Assembly (NCBI GenBank): GCA_007693955.1
Contig: RECR01000061.1
Location: 1-57,761, forward strand
Direction of reading: 5' to 3'
DNA: 57,761 nt
Origin: Gloeocapsa sp. DLM2.Bin57
Lineage (GTDB): Bacteria; Cyanobacteriota; Cyanobacteriia; Cyanobacteriales; Gloeocapsaceae
Shown: piece after piece, positions 17,274 to 26,226 of the stretch
Layout of the letters: the number at the start of each line of letters is the position of its first letter
Numbering within the stretch: the stretch's first letter is position 1
Made by a program: the position numbers and the translations under genes
The notes under the pieces: generated by a model
The model's input: only the letters and a program-made list of their open reading frames with translations
What the model was told of the DNA's origin: nothing
The model's database searches: none

Positions 17274-18530
17274 ATGATACATGAAGTTTTTATGCCCGCG
17301 TTAAGTTCAACGATGACAGAAGGTAAAATAGTCTCTTGGACAAAATCTCCAGGAGATAAAGTCGCCAAAGGAGAAACCGTCTTAGTCGTTGAATCAGACA
17401 AAGCCGATATGGATGTAGAATCTTTTTCTGAGGGTTATTTAGCGACGATTCTTGTACCCGCAGGAGAAAGCGCACCAGTGGGAGCAACTATTGGTTTAAT
17501 CGCTGAAACTGAGGCAGAAATTGCAGCAGCTCAACAACAAGCTAGCACAGAATCAGCACCCCAAACTACCCCAGAGGAGAGTACACCAGAACCTGTAGTA
17601 ACAGCTAGCACACCTACTCCTCCTGTTACTACAACCGTTAGTAATAATGGACGTAAAGTCGCTTCTCCTCGCGCGCGTAAACTAGCCAAAGAATTGGGTA
17701 TAGATTGGCAGAGTATCCCTGGCAGTGGTCCTCATGGTAGAGTAGTAGTAGAAGATATCGAAAAAGCTTCAGGTAAAGCACCCGTAGCCACAACACCTAC
17801 TCTTGAAGTTAAACCCGCGTCTAAACCCCAGACAGTAGCAGTTACTCCTACCCCTTCAGGAGAAGTCAGCGCTTTTAATACCCTACAACAAGCCGTTAAT
17901 CGTAATATGATGGCTAGTTTAGAAGTGCCTACTTTCCACGTTAGTTATACAATTACTACCGACGCTCTCGATAATCTCTATCGTCAAATCAAGAGTAAGG
18001 GAGTGACTATGACAGCACTATTAGCTAAAGCGGTAGCAGTAACCCTGCAAAAACATCCTTTACTCAATGCTAATTATACTGACGGTGGTATTCAATACCG
18101 CTCTAATATTAATATTGCTGTAGCTGTAGCTATGCCCAATGGTGGCTTAATTACTCCAGTACTGCAAAATGCTGCACAAATCGATATTTACTCTCTCTCC
18201 CGTAGTTGGAAAGAATTAGTGGATAAAGCTAGAGCTAAACAACTACAACCAGAAGAATATACCACAGGAACTTTCACTCTTTCTAATCTAGGAATGTATG
18301 GAGTAAATAGCTTTGATGCTATCTTACCACCAGGACAGGGTTCTATTTTGGCGATCGGTGCTTCTCGTCCTCAAGTTGTAGCCACAGAGACAGGAATGTT
18401 GGGAATTCGTCAACAGATGAATGTCACTATAACCTGTGACCACCGTGTTATTTATGGAGCAGATGCGGCTAGTTTCTTACAGGATTTAGCTAAACTAATC
18501 GAAACTGAACCCCAAAGTTTAACCCTTTAA
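17274..18530 (+). CDS. pdhC: Dihydrolipoyl acetyltransferase, E2 of the pyruvate dehydrogenase complex (plastid type)
   Basis: This is a 418-aa E2. The lipoyl domain (1-77) has the modified Lys43 in 'ESDKADMDVE'; a Pro/Thr/Glu linker follows. The E1/E3-binding domain lies near 126-160 ('ASPRARKLAKELGIDW...GPHGRVVVEDI') and the catalytic domain covers about 195-418. The active-site motif reads 'CDHRVIYGAD': the His is kept but the usual Asp of DHRxxDG is Tyr. The same substitution is, from memory, found in plastid and other cyanobacterial E2s, so it is a lineage feature and not damage. AGGA precedes the ATG at 17274. Monocistronic with a hairpin terminator right after the stop. Confidence 0.93.
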   Translation: MIHEVFMPALSSTMTEGKIVSWTKSPGDKVAKGETVLVVESDKADMDVESFSEGYLATILVPAGESAPVGATIGLIAETEAEIAAAQQQASTESAPQTTPEESTPEPVVTASTPTPPVTTTVSNNGRKVASPRARKLAKELGIDWQSIPGSGPHGRVVVEDIEKASGKAPVATTPTLEVKPASKPQTVAVTPTPSGEVSAFNTLQQAVNRNMMASLEVPTFHVSYTITTDALDNLYRQIKSKGVTMTALLAKAVAVTLQKHPLLNANYTDGGIQYRSNINIAVAVAMPNGGLITPVLQNAAQIDIYSLSRSWKELVDKARAKQLQPEEYTTGTFTLSNLGMYGVNSFDAILPPGQGSILAIGASRPQVVATETGMLGIRQQMNVTITCDHRVIYGADAASFLQDLAKLIETEPQSLTL

Positions 18531-18538
18531 GCAAAATT

Positions 18539-18565
18539 GCCCTAAGTTATTTAGGGCTATTCTTT
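18539..18565 (+). terminator. Rho-independent terminator of pdhC
   Basis: GCCCTAA (18539-18545) and TTAGGGC (18551-18557) form a perfect 7-bp stem with a 5-base loop, followed by TATTCTTT. It begins 8 bases after the pdhC stop and just touches the stop codon of the convergent DUF3616 gene, so it may act in both directions. Confidence 0.7.
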
Positions 18566-19513
18566 GCTAATCCAAACACTTCTAAAATATTTACTAGGGT
18601 GATCGTGAGCAAGATTTTTACAAGGAGTTCCTAGCATTCTTTCTATTGAACCATCATCACTAAGTAGGTGTAATTGACCATCGCGATTGGGATAAGATAT
18701 AACACTTTCGGGAATAAAATTAGAAGCTAAACCTTTTACTTCAATAAGTTGAGGATTTTCTGTGGTTATTCCTGACCATTGGTAGAGAGCAAACTTATGG
18801 CTACTATCATATGATCCTGCAGCAATAAGATAACAACCTTCACTTGACCAATACTCAATACTTCTGATTCCTAGACCATTTAAATCAAGTTCGATAACAT
18901 CACCAAAAATTGCCTTACTGTCTTTTTTAAGTAAATCTTGAGGATTTTTCAAGGGTAAAAGAATCGCTTTATCTTGAGGAAGAGGATTGCGAAAACCAAT
19001 TAAAAGTTCTTCTTCAGGAGTTGTGGTTAATCCTTCTATGTTTAATCCTCCTTTTTCTTTAGGAGGTATTTTAGCTGCTGTGGCGAATTGATAAATATCT
19101 AAACGACTATCTAGCAACATATCTTCAAGAAGTTGGGTAGAGGAAGAGCCAACCTGTTTTAAACTCCAACAACCATTATGAATTGAGATTTTATTACCAA
19201 AAAATTGACGACGTTCCGGTCTTGATTTACCTTGTCTATTAGTACCGTGAGAAGTAATCCAGTAAATAGTTTTCCCGAGTTGAGTTGCTGCTTCTATATC
19301 TACTTCTTTTTGTTTAGGATTATTAACAAAGTAATTGCTAACATCTATCTCAGAGACCGGATATCCTGAGGTATCAGAGCGATAAATCCTGAGAATATTA
19401 TCCTCATCATCAGCAACCAGAAAATGATCTTGAGCTAAAGGAACTGCGGCTGAAGCGTCACAGATACCATAATGTTCTAATTCTCGTTCTACTTTAAATT
19501 TATATTGGCTCAT
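18557..19513 (-). CDS. DUF3616 protein
   Basis: This 318-aa protein opens 'GICDASAAVPLAQDHFLVADDEDNILRIY', the signature of the DUF3616 family. The blocks 'DIEAATQLGKTIYWITSHG', 'GLNIEGLTTTPEEELLIGFRNP' and 'FGDVIELDLNGLGIRSIEYW' fit a beta-propeller-like sheet fold. There is no signal peptide. Function is unknown. It starts head-to-head with cobS: the ATG is at 19513 and the likely cobS start is at 19523, leaving 9 bases. The promoter of each gene must therefore lie inside the other's coding sequence. Confidence 0.8.
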   Translation of the reverse strand: MSQYKFKVERELEHYGICDASAAVPLAQDHFLVADDEDNILRIYRSDTSGYPVSEIDVSNYFVNNPKQKEVDIEAATQLGKTIYWITSHGTNRQGKSRPERRQFFGNKISIHNGCWSLKQVGSSSTQLLEDMLLDSRLDIYQFATAAKIPPKEKGGLNIEGLTTTPEEELLIGFRNPLPQDKAILLPLKNPQDLLKKDSKAIFGDVIELDLNGLGIRSIEYWSSEGCYLIAAGSYDSSHKFALYQWSGITTENPQLIEVKGLASNFIPESVISYPNRDGQLHLLSDDGSIERMLGTPCKNLAHDHPSKYFRSVWISKE

Positions 19514-19522
19514 TTTTTACTA

Positions 19523-20287
19523 GTGAAAACAATCCTTAAGTCCTTTTTAGGAGCAATAGTATTTTATACCATAATTCCTCTACCTCTATCTTGGGGATTA
19601 GAGATAGGGAGAATCGCTCGTTGGACACCAATTATTGGTTTAATTATCGGAGGGATACTTAATCTAACGGATTTTCTGCTGATTCAGCTAAATATGCCCA
19701 TATTAACTCGTACTGGCTTGATTTTAGCTCTCTGGGTAGCTCTCACAGGAGCATTACACCTAGATGGAGTGATGGATACAGCAGATGGTTTAGGGGTAAC
19801 TGATAGTGATAGACGTCTAGAAGTAATGCAAGATAGTCGGGTAGGTGCTTTTGGGGCGATCGCCGCTATGTTTTTATTATTACTGAAATTTACTAGCCTA
19901 GTAGAGTTAGGAAGCGCACGCTATCTGGGATTAATTTTAGCGCCAATTTGGGGACGTTGGGGACAAGTTTGGGCGATCGCCCTTTATCCTTATCTTAAAC
20001 CCACGGGAAAGGGTGCATTTCACAAAGAGAATATACAATTACCCCAAGACTTATTGATAGGATTATTCTGCTTATTAAGTATAATTACTCTAATAATGAT
20101 TTTCTTTGAACCCCAGCAATGGTGGTGTGGAATTGCTATGATTTTATCTGGTTTAGTAGTTACTTTTGCTACTAATTTTTGGTTTTACCGTCAGTTAGGA
20201 GGATTTACGGGTGATAGTTATGGAGCTGTTGTGGAATGGATAGAGACACTTTTTCTCTGCTGCTTAATAATCATAAACAATAGATGA
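19523..20287 (+). CDS. cobS: Cobalamin synthase (adenosylcobinamide-GDP ribazoletransferase)
   Basis: CobS joins adenosylcobinamide-GDP and alpha-ribazole (or its phosphate) in the last steps of B12 or pseudo-B12 synthesis. It is an integral membrane enzyme with about six hydrophobic segments. The conserved 'ALHLDGVMDTADGLGV' and 'MQDSRVGAFGAIAA' segments hold the metal-binding acidic residues, and 'GGFTGDSYGAVVEW' closes the protein. I prefer the GTG at 19523 (254 aa); a TTG at 19505 is in frame but would overlap the DUF3616 start. No strong ribosome-binding site is seen for either. Its end overlaps the flippase gene as ATGA, tying a B12 gene to the polysaccharide cluster. No other B12 gene is near. 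Confidence 0.9.
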   Translation: MKTILKSFLGAIVFYTIIPLPLSWGLEIGRIARWTPIIGLIIGGILNLTDFLLIQLNMPILTRTGLILALWVALTGALHLDGVMDTADGLGVTDSDRRLEVMQDSRVGAFGAIAAMFLLLLKFTSLVELGSARYLGLILAPIWGRWGQVWAIALYPYLKPTGKGAFHKENIQLPQDLLIGLFCLLSIITLIMIFFEPQQWWCGIAMILSGLVVTFATNFWFYRQLGGFTGDSYGAVVEWIETLFLCCLIIINNR

Positions 20288-21795
20288 AAAACACCCCAAA
20301 AGCTAAAAATCTCACCAATCATAGCCTAAATTCCGTCCTGTGGTTACTCTCGGGAACAGGGTTAAAGATTCTGATCCAATTACTCCAGACGGTTATTCTC
20401 TCCCGTTTACTTACCCCTAAAGATTTTGGGTTAATGGGAGCAGCTTTAATCATTGTTAGATTTATTGAACAATATCCTGTAGGTATTGGACCTGCATTAA
20501 TTCAATTACCCCATCTAGAAACAAAACATTTACGTACAGGTTTTACCCTTTCTCTGTTGTTTGGGTTATTAATTGGGGGGATTTTATGGTTATGTGCTCC
20601 TGCTTTTGCTTTATTTATCGCTAATGAGCAAACTATACCCATTTTACGCTTTATCGCTATTAGCTTTCCCCTGCGCAGTATAGCTACAGTAGCAGAAGCT
20701 TTAATGGAGAGAGAGTTAAAATTCCGTTGGTTATCTACTATCCAAGTTTTAGCCTACGTTATTGGTTATGGTGTGGTGGGAATTACTTTAGCTTTTCTCG
20801 GTTTTGGGGTTTGGTCTCTAGTTTTAGCTTATACTGTACAAATTATCATCCGTAGTTTAATACCCTTAATCTTACAACCTCATCCGAAACAACTGCAATT
20901 AGATAAAACCACCGCTAAAGAGCTAGTCAGTCTCAGTGGTGGTTTTATGTTAACTAATATCTTAGAGTTTTTTGCTCTACAAGGAGATTATATAGTCGTC
21001 AGTCGTGGTTTAGGTTTAACCGCTTTAGGACTATATACTAAAGCTTACCACTTAATGAATTTACCTGCAGCCACCCTAGGACAAGCTTTGAATCGGGTTT
21101 TATTTGCTACCTTAGCTAGAGTACAAAATGAGCAGGAACGTTTAATTAAGGCTTATCGTCGTAATATCGTGATTGTGGCTTTAACCATCTTACCCCTTAG
21201 CGTGGTTATGGGTGTCCTCGCTAAAGAAATTATTCTAGTCTTATTAGGTTCACAATGGACAGAAGTAATCGCACCTTTTGAAATTCTAGCTTTGGGGACT
21301 TTTTTCCGTTTTGGGGATAAAGTCACTAGTTCTTTAGCTAGGTCTTCGGGACAATTATATCATGTGGCTTGGCTTAAGTTTATTTATGCAGCTTGTGTAA
21401 TTATTGGTTCTCTTTGGGGTTTGGCTTATGGTATCTTAGGTGTCACCATTGGGGTAACCATCGCTCTGATTATACAATACCTCTTATTAACCCAATTAGC
21501 AGTAAGTTTAACTAAAATTTCTTGGCAAAGCGTAATTATTAGTCATACTACTGCAATACCTTTGACTCTGGTTACGGGTTTAGTCGTCTGGAGTAATGCT
21601 ACCCTGTGGAGAAGTTTAGAGTTAGGTAATTTTCTAGTTTTGACTTTATCAGTGGTCATTACTGCTAGTTTAGTTTTATTATTAATCTATTTAAAACCTA
21701 ATTTCTTTCTAGGAGAAGATGGGGAATGGTGGTTAACTACTCTCTCGAAACCTCTAGCTAAATTAAAAAGTAAACGTAATGCTAAAAATTCCTAA
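20284..21795 (+). CDS. Polysaccharide repeat-unit flippase, Wzx/WzxC-like (MOP superfamily)
   Basis: This 503-aa membrane protein has about 12-14 hydrophobic segments. The N-terminal 'LLQTVILSRLLTPKDFGLMGAALI' is characteristic of the polysaccharide transporter (PST) family, and the polar mid-region 'YTKAYHLMNLPAATLGQALNRVLFATLARVQ' is typical of WzxC. It should flip lipid-linked sugar repeat units across the inner membrane. It starts inside the cobS stop (ATGA) and runs 17 bases into the sulfotransferase gene. The next genes supply polymerase, glycosyltransferases and sulfotransferases, which supports an exopolysaccharide role. Confidence 0.88.
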   Translation: MKNTPKAKNLTNHSLNSVLWLLSGTGLKILIQLLQTVILSRLLTPKDFGLMGAALIIVRFIEQYPVGIGPALIQLPHLETKHLRTGFTLSLLFGLLIGGILWLCAPAFALFIANEQTIPILRFIAISFPLRSIATVAEALMERELKFRWLSTIQVLAYVIGYGVVGITLAFLGFGVWSLVLAYTVQIIIRSLIPLILQPHPKQLQLDKTTAKELVSLSGGFMLTNILEFFALQGDYIVVSRGLGLTALGLYTKAYHLMNLPAATLGQALNRVLFATLARVQNEQERLIKAYRRNIVIVALTILPLSVVMGVLAKEIILVLLGSQWTEVIAPFEILALGTFFRFGDKVTSSLARSSGQLYHVAWLKFIYAACVIIGSLWGLAYGILGVTIGVTIALIIQYLLLTQLAVSLTKISWQSVIISHTTAIPLTLVTGLVVWSNATLWRSLELGNFLVLTLSVVITASLVLLLIYLKPNFFLGEDGEWWLTTLSKPLAKLKSKRNAKNS

Positions 21796-22693
21796 TGTTA
21801 TTATTGGTGGTGCTCCGAAATCGGGTACTAGTTCTCTCTATAATTGGTTAGTAGCTCACAGAGATGTCTGTCATTCTACCATTAAAGAAACCTATTATCT
21901 CTTAGATAAAGGTCACCCTTTACAATCTCCTGAATATAATTATCATCTTTATGGTTTAGAGGGATATCAAAAGTACTTTAATCACTGTAGCGATGACTGT
22001 AAAATTAGAATTGAAGCGACAACTCATTATTTATATCAAGAAACCGCTTTAGAAGTTTTAGCAGGAATTACACCTTTACCTAGGGTAATATTTATGTTAA
22101 GAAACCCGACTAAAAGATTATATTCTGCTTATCAATTTACCTGTAATAATTTAGCTACGCTTAATAAAAATGTCTCTTTTACTGAGTTAATCAATTTAGT
22201 AGAAAATGAGTCATGGGATTTACTAGAAAAATATAGTAATCCTCGCACAGCTACTAATTTAAAACAAATAATTAAGCGGAGTTGTTATTTAGAATATTTA
22301 AGAAAATGGCGGACTAAATTCGGCGATAATTTAGATGTCTTCTTATTTGAAGAGTTAAAAAATAATCCCCGAGAATTTGTGAAAAAAGTAGCTAGTAAAT
22401 TAGATATAGATCCCAGTTTTTATGATGATTACGATTTTAACCCCAGAAATCAAACCTTTACAGTTAAAAATCAATTCTTACACCGCAACGCTAGAAAGAT
22501 AGCGAAAAAAATGCCTAAGAGTTTATTGAAAAATGTGTTAATCAATAGTTATTTAAAAGTTTTCGCTAAGAATAAAAAACAAGAAATGAGTAGCGAAGAC
22601 TTAAAAACTATGGCAGAATTAGATAAATATTTTGCGCCAATGAATCAACAATTAGCTGAAGAATTTAACTTAGATATATCCTTGTGGAAGTAA
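21779..22693 (+). CDS. PAPS-dependent sulfotransferase (Sulfotransfer_1-like)
   Basis: This 304-aa enzyme has the 5'-phosphosulfate loop 'IIGGAPKSGTSSLYNWL' at residues 7-23, including the catalytic Lys. The 3'-phosphate element 'FMLRNPTKRLYSAYQF' lies near 104-119. It should transfer sulfate from PAPS to a sugar hydroxyl. The pattern resembles heparan-sulfate-type and bacterial polysaccharide sulfotransferases. The ATG at 21779 lies 17 bases before the flippase stop, so the genes are translationally coupled. Its AT-rich codon use is stronger than that of the flippase. The acceptor is presumably the sugar repeat unit handled by its neighbours. Confidence 0.85.
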   Translation: MLKIPNVIIGGAPKSGTSSLYNWLVAHRDVCHSTIKETYYLLDKGHPLQSPEYNYHLYGLEGYQKYFNHCSDDCKIRIEATTHYLYQETALEVLAGITPLPRVIFMLRNPTKRLYSAYQFTCNNLATLNKNVSFTELINLVENESWDLLEKYSNPRTATNLKQIIKRSCYLEYLRKWRTKFGDNLDVFLFEELKNNPREFVKKVASKLDIDPSFYDDYDFNPRNQTFTVKNQFLHRNARKIAKKMPKSLLKNVLINSYLKVFAKNKKQEMSSEDLKTMAELDKYFAPMNQQLAEEFNLDISLWK

Positions 22694-22697
22694 AAAT

Positions 22698-24203
22698 ATG
22701 AATCCAACCATAGACTTAAAAACCTTACTCAAACCTCGTCCGAAAGCATCTCCTTTTGTGCCGATTAAACTATATTATAGAATTGGTTTAGTTATTTTAT
22801 TAGGGTTGCAGTTATTAATTGAGTTTATCGAGTTTTTAAATAGTCCTAATGAGGCGACTAGTTGGGCTGCTTTAGCTGCTTTAGGACAATCAATCATGTT
22901 ATACTTACCCATATTTTTTTATCGTAAGAGTTATGGTTGGTTTCACCCCTTGGTATTTATTCCCCTATATACTTTTGCTTTTAATTTACCGACATTTATT
23001 CCGAAAGTTATTACTTTATTAGTAGAAGGTAGTGGTAGTTTAAATTATGTTCCCATAACTAGTGTAGCCTTAAGAGGTTGGGGACAAGAAAGTTTAATTA
23101 ACTTGAATGCTTTTGCTTCTTTAGTAACGATAATCAGTTTAGGCGCATATTATTTAGGCTTTTTTCTCTTACCTGCGCCGAAGACTCCTAAACTAAGATT
23201 AAGACCAATAAAATATCCAGGGATTAAAACTCTAGTAGCGGTCTTATTTTCTCTGTTAGTATTTGCTATCTTTTTACAACTCCATGGAGGATTAGGAGGT
23301 CATTTAATCGCCAATTGGTTAGGAGGAAGACACGCTAATCTCGCGGGTAAATATTATTGGGCTTTTTTCATTAACTTTGGTTTAGTTGGTTGTTTAATTT
23401 GGTTAGGAATGGATTCAACTGCATTTATAAAACCCTTGTTTTGGGGTTGCGCAATTACAGCGATGATGACGAGATTTTTATATAGTGGTTCCCGTGGATC
23501 TGTAATCTTTTTCTTGATGATTGGGGTGATGATTTGGATGATGCGCAAAGGAAGATTTTCTTTTACGAAAGTAATCGTAATTATTTTAGTAGCTATCTTG
23601 GGAGTGGGGATATTAGGAACATTTAGAAATGTGGTTAGAGATACTGGGGTAGCTGATGTAACTACTTTAACAGATTTGCAAGGAGGGATAACTAAAGCGA
23701 TTGGTAACGATGAAGAAGCAGGAGAATTAACAGGAGGTCGTAACGGTGGACCATTACCGATGTTAGCATATGTACCCAAGCGAGAAGGTTATTTGTATGG
23801 GAGTACTTATTTAGCTGCAGTAACTTTGTTTATTCCTAGAAGTATTTGGCCCGATAAACCTGGTTTATGTGGTAGTCGCGCGTCGAGAACATTTTATTTT
23901 GAAAACGCCAATTGGGGTATTCCTTGTGGTTCAATTGGGGAAGCTTATTGGAATTTTGGTATTCCTGGAGTGTGTGTGGCTTTTTTCCTTTATGGTTATT
24001 TTCATAAGTGGTTAGCTAACTCTTTTCGGAAGTATTCAGGTGAAGTGGGGATGATAGTTTTGTATGCGATCGCTTTATTTTACATACGTCCTGATACAAC
24101 AGTAATTATGAAAGCGGTTCAGTTATTAATTCAAGCGGTAATTTTACTATATCTCTGGGGTGGAATAGCTGTTTTTTCTCGTCGTCGGAAGAGAATTGGC
24201 TAA
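22698..24203 (+). CDS. O-antigen/exopolysaccharide polymerase, Wzy-like
   Basis: This is an integral membrane protein of 501 aa with about 11-12 hydrophobic segments and a long loop around residues 325-400 ('GGRNGGPLPMLAYVPKREGYLYGSTYLAAVTLFIPRSIWP'), which fits the large periplasmic loop of Wzy polymerases. 'FLYSGSRGSVIFFLMIGVMIW' recalls the WzyE/EpsK-like O-antigen ligase-polymerase group. Sequence identity among Wzy proteins is poor, so the call rests on topology plus its place between flippase, sulfotransferase and glycosyltransferases. It starts 4 bases after the sulfotransferase stop. Confidence 0.7.
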   Translation: MNPTIDLKTLLKPRPKASPFVPIKLYYRIGLVILLGLQLLIEFIEFLNSPNEATSWAALAALGQSIMLYLPIFFYRKSYGWFHPLVFIPLYTFAFNLPTFIPKVITLLVEGSGSLNYVPITSVALRGWGQESLINLNAFASLVTIISLGAYYLGFFLLPAPKTPKLRLRPIKYPGIKTLVAVLFSLLVFAIFLQLHGGLGGHLIANWLGGRHANLAGKYYWAFFINFGLVGCLIWLGMDSTAFIKPLFWGCAITAMMTRFLYSGSRGSVIFFLMIGVMIWMMRKGRFSFTKVIVIILVAILGVGILGTFRNVVRDTGVADVTTLTDLQGGITKAIGNDEEAGELTGGRNGGPLPMLAYVPKREGYLYGSTYLAAVTLFIPRSIWPDKPGLCGSRASRTFYFENANWGIPCGSIGEAYWNFGIPGVCVAFFLYGYFHKWLANSFRKYSGEVGMIVLYAIALFYIRPDTTVIMKAVQLLIQAVILLYLWGGIAVFSRRRKRIG

Positions 24204-24205
24204 AA

Positions 24206-25090
24206 ATGTTAATTTCTGTAGGGATTCCTTTTTATAATAATCAAACCACTTTACCTGAAGCGATTCGTTCTGTTTTTGCCCAAACTTACCAGAATTGGGA
24301 GTTATTATTGGTTGATGATGGTTCGAGTGATGCTTCTGTAGCGATCGCTAAATCTAGCCAAGATAGTCGGGTAAGGGTAATAACCGATGGAGAAAATAAG
24401 GGTTTAGCTTGGCGTTTAAATCAAATTGCACAGTTAGCTAAAGGTGAATATTTAGCTAGAATGGATGGAGATGATTTAATGCACCCAGAAAGGTTACAAC
24501 GTCAGTTAGAATACTTAACCCAAAACCCCCAAGTAGATTTAATCGCTACAGGGGTTTATTCTCTTAATCAGGATAATCAGATTCAGGGTATCCGTGGTTT
24601 AGAAGACTTAACAGATATGAGTGCAAAAAAGGTATTGTTAAATAAGGGTTTGATTATTCATCCTACGGTTATGGCAACTAGAGAATGGTTTAGACGTTAT
24701 CCCTATGATACTTCTTATCCTCGTACTCAAGATCGGGAGTTATGGTGTCGGGTAGCTAATACTTCTCGTTTTGCTAAAATATCCGAGCCTTTGTATTTTT
24801 ATCGTGAGAGTTTGATTAATCCCCAAAAGTATCTGAAAACCTATTGGTTGTCTTCTCGTCTAAATTGGCGCTTATTGCGAAGCTATGGTATGACTAATTT
24901 AGGCTTATTGGGTACTTTACAACAAATGGGGAGTATCCCTGTAAAAATGTTAGCTTATCAGGGTTTGACTTGGTTGGGGAAACAAGATTTATTATTGCGT
25001 CAACGTAATGAAACTCTGAGTCTTAATCAACAACAAGAAGCGGAAGTTATCCTTAATCATATTCTTAATTATCCTGTAGCTGGTTTATGA
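24206..25090 (+). CDS. Glycosyltransferase family 2
   Basis: This 294-aa enzyme has a GT-A fold. 'ISVGIPFYNNQTTLPEAIRSVFAQTYQNWELLLVDDGSSD' is the nucleotide-sugar-binding start, and 'LARMDGDDLMHPERL' holds the DxD metal site. 'GLIIHPTVMATREW' and 'TQDRELWCRV' match the acceptor-side ED/RE motifs. It should add one sugar to a lipid-linked repeat unit at the cytoplasmic membrane face. The ATG lies 2 bases after the Wzy stop, and its own stop overlaps the next start (ATGA). Confidence 0.9.
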   Translation: MLISVGIPFYNNQTTLPEAIRSVFAQTYQNWELLLVDDGSSDASVAIAKSSQDSRVRVITDGENKGLAWRLNQIAQLAKGEYLARMDGDDLMHPERLQRQLEYLTQNPQVDLIATGVYSLNQDNQIQGIRGLEDLTDMSAKKVLLNKGLIIHPTVMATREWFRRYPYDTSYPRTQDRELWCRVANTSRFAKISEPLYFYRESLINPQKYLKTYWLSSRLNWRLLRSYGMTNLGLLGTLQQMGSIPVKMLAYQGLTWLGKQDLLLRQRNETLSLNQQQEAEVILNHILNYPVAGL

Positions 25091-26226
25091 AGACGAAGAT
25101 TTTACACTTAATTACTAGATTAGCGGTTGGTGGGGCTCAGGATAATACCTTTATTTCTGTCGAAAAAGGCGATCGCTCTCGTTTTATGATACATCTAGCT
25201 TCTCATCCTGAAGGAATATGGCGCGATCGCGCTAACCAAGTAGCAGATGTTTTTCATCCTATACCCCATTTAGTTAACCCCGTTAATCCCGTCACCGATT
25301 TACAAGCTTTATTAGAAATCATCTCTCTGTTACGTCGGGAAAATTTTGCTTTAATTCACACGCACAGTTCAAAAGCGGGTATTTTAGGACGTATAGCTGC
25401 TAGAATAGTCGGTGTACCCGTGATTATCCACACTATCCACGGTTTTTCTTTTCATGATTTTATGCCTTTTTGGCAACGTCAACTCTATATCAATCTAGAA
25501 AAAATGATGAAATCTTACAGTGATTTTATTATTACTGTCAGTGAATTAAATCGTCAACAGGGAGTTGAGTTGGGTATTCTGGATTTAGAACGTAGTCAAA
25601 CGGTTTATAGTGGGATAGACTTTAGTAAATTAGATCAACCCGTCAATCAAGAAGCAATGCGTCAAAATCTGGATATACCCCCAGACTATCAGATTATTGT
25701 TATGGTAGGACGTTTAGACCCCCAAAAAGCCCCCCAATATCTGATTGATGCTTTTGCTCAAGTATTGTTATCTTGTCCCCAAACTATATTATTATTAGTA
25801 GGAGAAGGTGAAGAGCAAGTTAATCTAGAACATCAAGTAAAAACACTAGGAATCGCCCAAAAGGTGAAATTCTTAGGCTTTAGAAGGGATATTCCCTCTA
25901 TTTTACAAACAGCTGATATTTTTGCTCTCTCTTCTCTCTGGGAAGGGTTAGGAAGAGCAATGACAGAAGCGATGTTATTAGGTAAACCCGTTGTTGTCCC
26001 TGAAATTTATGGTATTCCAGAAATAGTCCATCATCAGGAGACTGGTTTATTGTTTCCACCTAAAGACGTGAATCAATTAGCGCAACATCTGATTTACTTA
26101 CTGGAAAATCCACCACTAGCTAAACAACTAGGGGATAATGCTCAAAAACTAACTAGAGAGTTGTTTGATGCTAAAATCATGGTCAAACAATTAGAAGATA
26201 TTTATTTAAAACTGCTCAATGAGTAA
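25087..26226 (+). CDS. Glycosyltransferase family 4
   Basis: This is a GT-B enzyme of 379 aa. The N-terminal domain starts 'ILHLITRLAVGGAQDNTF', a pattern typical of GT4, and includes 'IHTHSSKAGILGRIAARI'. The C-terminal nucleotide-sugar domain has 'VGRLDPQKAPQYLIDAFA' and the E-x7-E region 'SLWEGLGRAMTEAM', followed by 'VVVPEIYGIPEIV'. All key elements are present. Its ATG overlaps the stop of the GT2 gene and its stop overlaps the next start by 8 bases. Sugar specificity cannot be told. Confidence 0.9.
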   Translation: MKTKILHLITRLAVGGAQDNTFISVEKGDRSRFMIHLASHPEGIWRDRANQVADVFHPIPHLVNPVNPVTDLQALLEIISLLRRENFALIHTHSSKAGILGRIAARIVGVPVIIHTIHGFSFHDFMPFWQRQLYINLEKMMKSYSDFIITVSELNRQQGVELGILDLERSQTVYSGIDFSKLDQPVNQEAMRQNLDIPPDYQIIVMVGRLDPQKAPQYLIDAFAQVLLSCPQTILLLVGEGEEQVNLEHQVKTLGIAQKVKFLGFRRDIPSILQTADIFALSSLWEGLGRAMTEAMLLGKPVVVPEIYGIPEIVHHQETGLLFPPKDVNQLAQHLIYLLENPPLAKQLGDNAQKLTRELFDAKIMVKQLEDIYLKLLNE

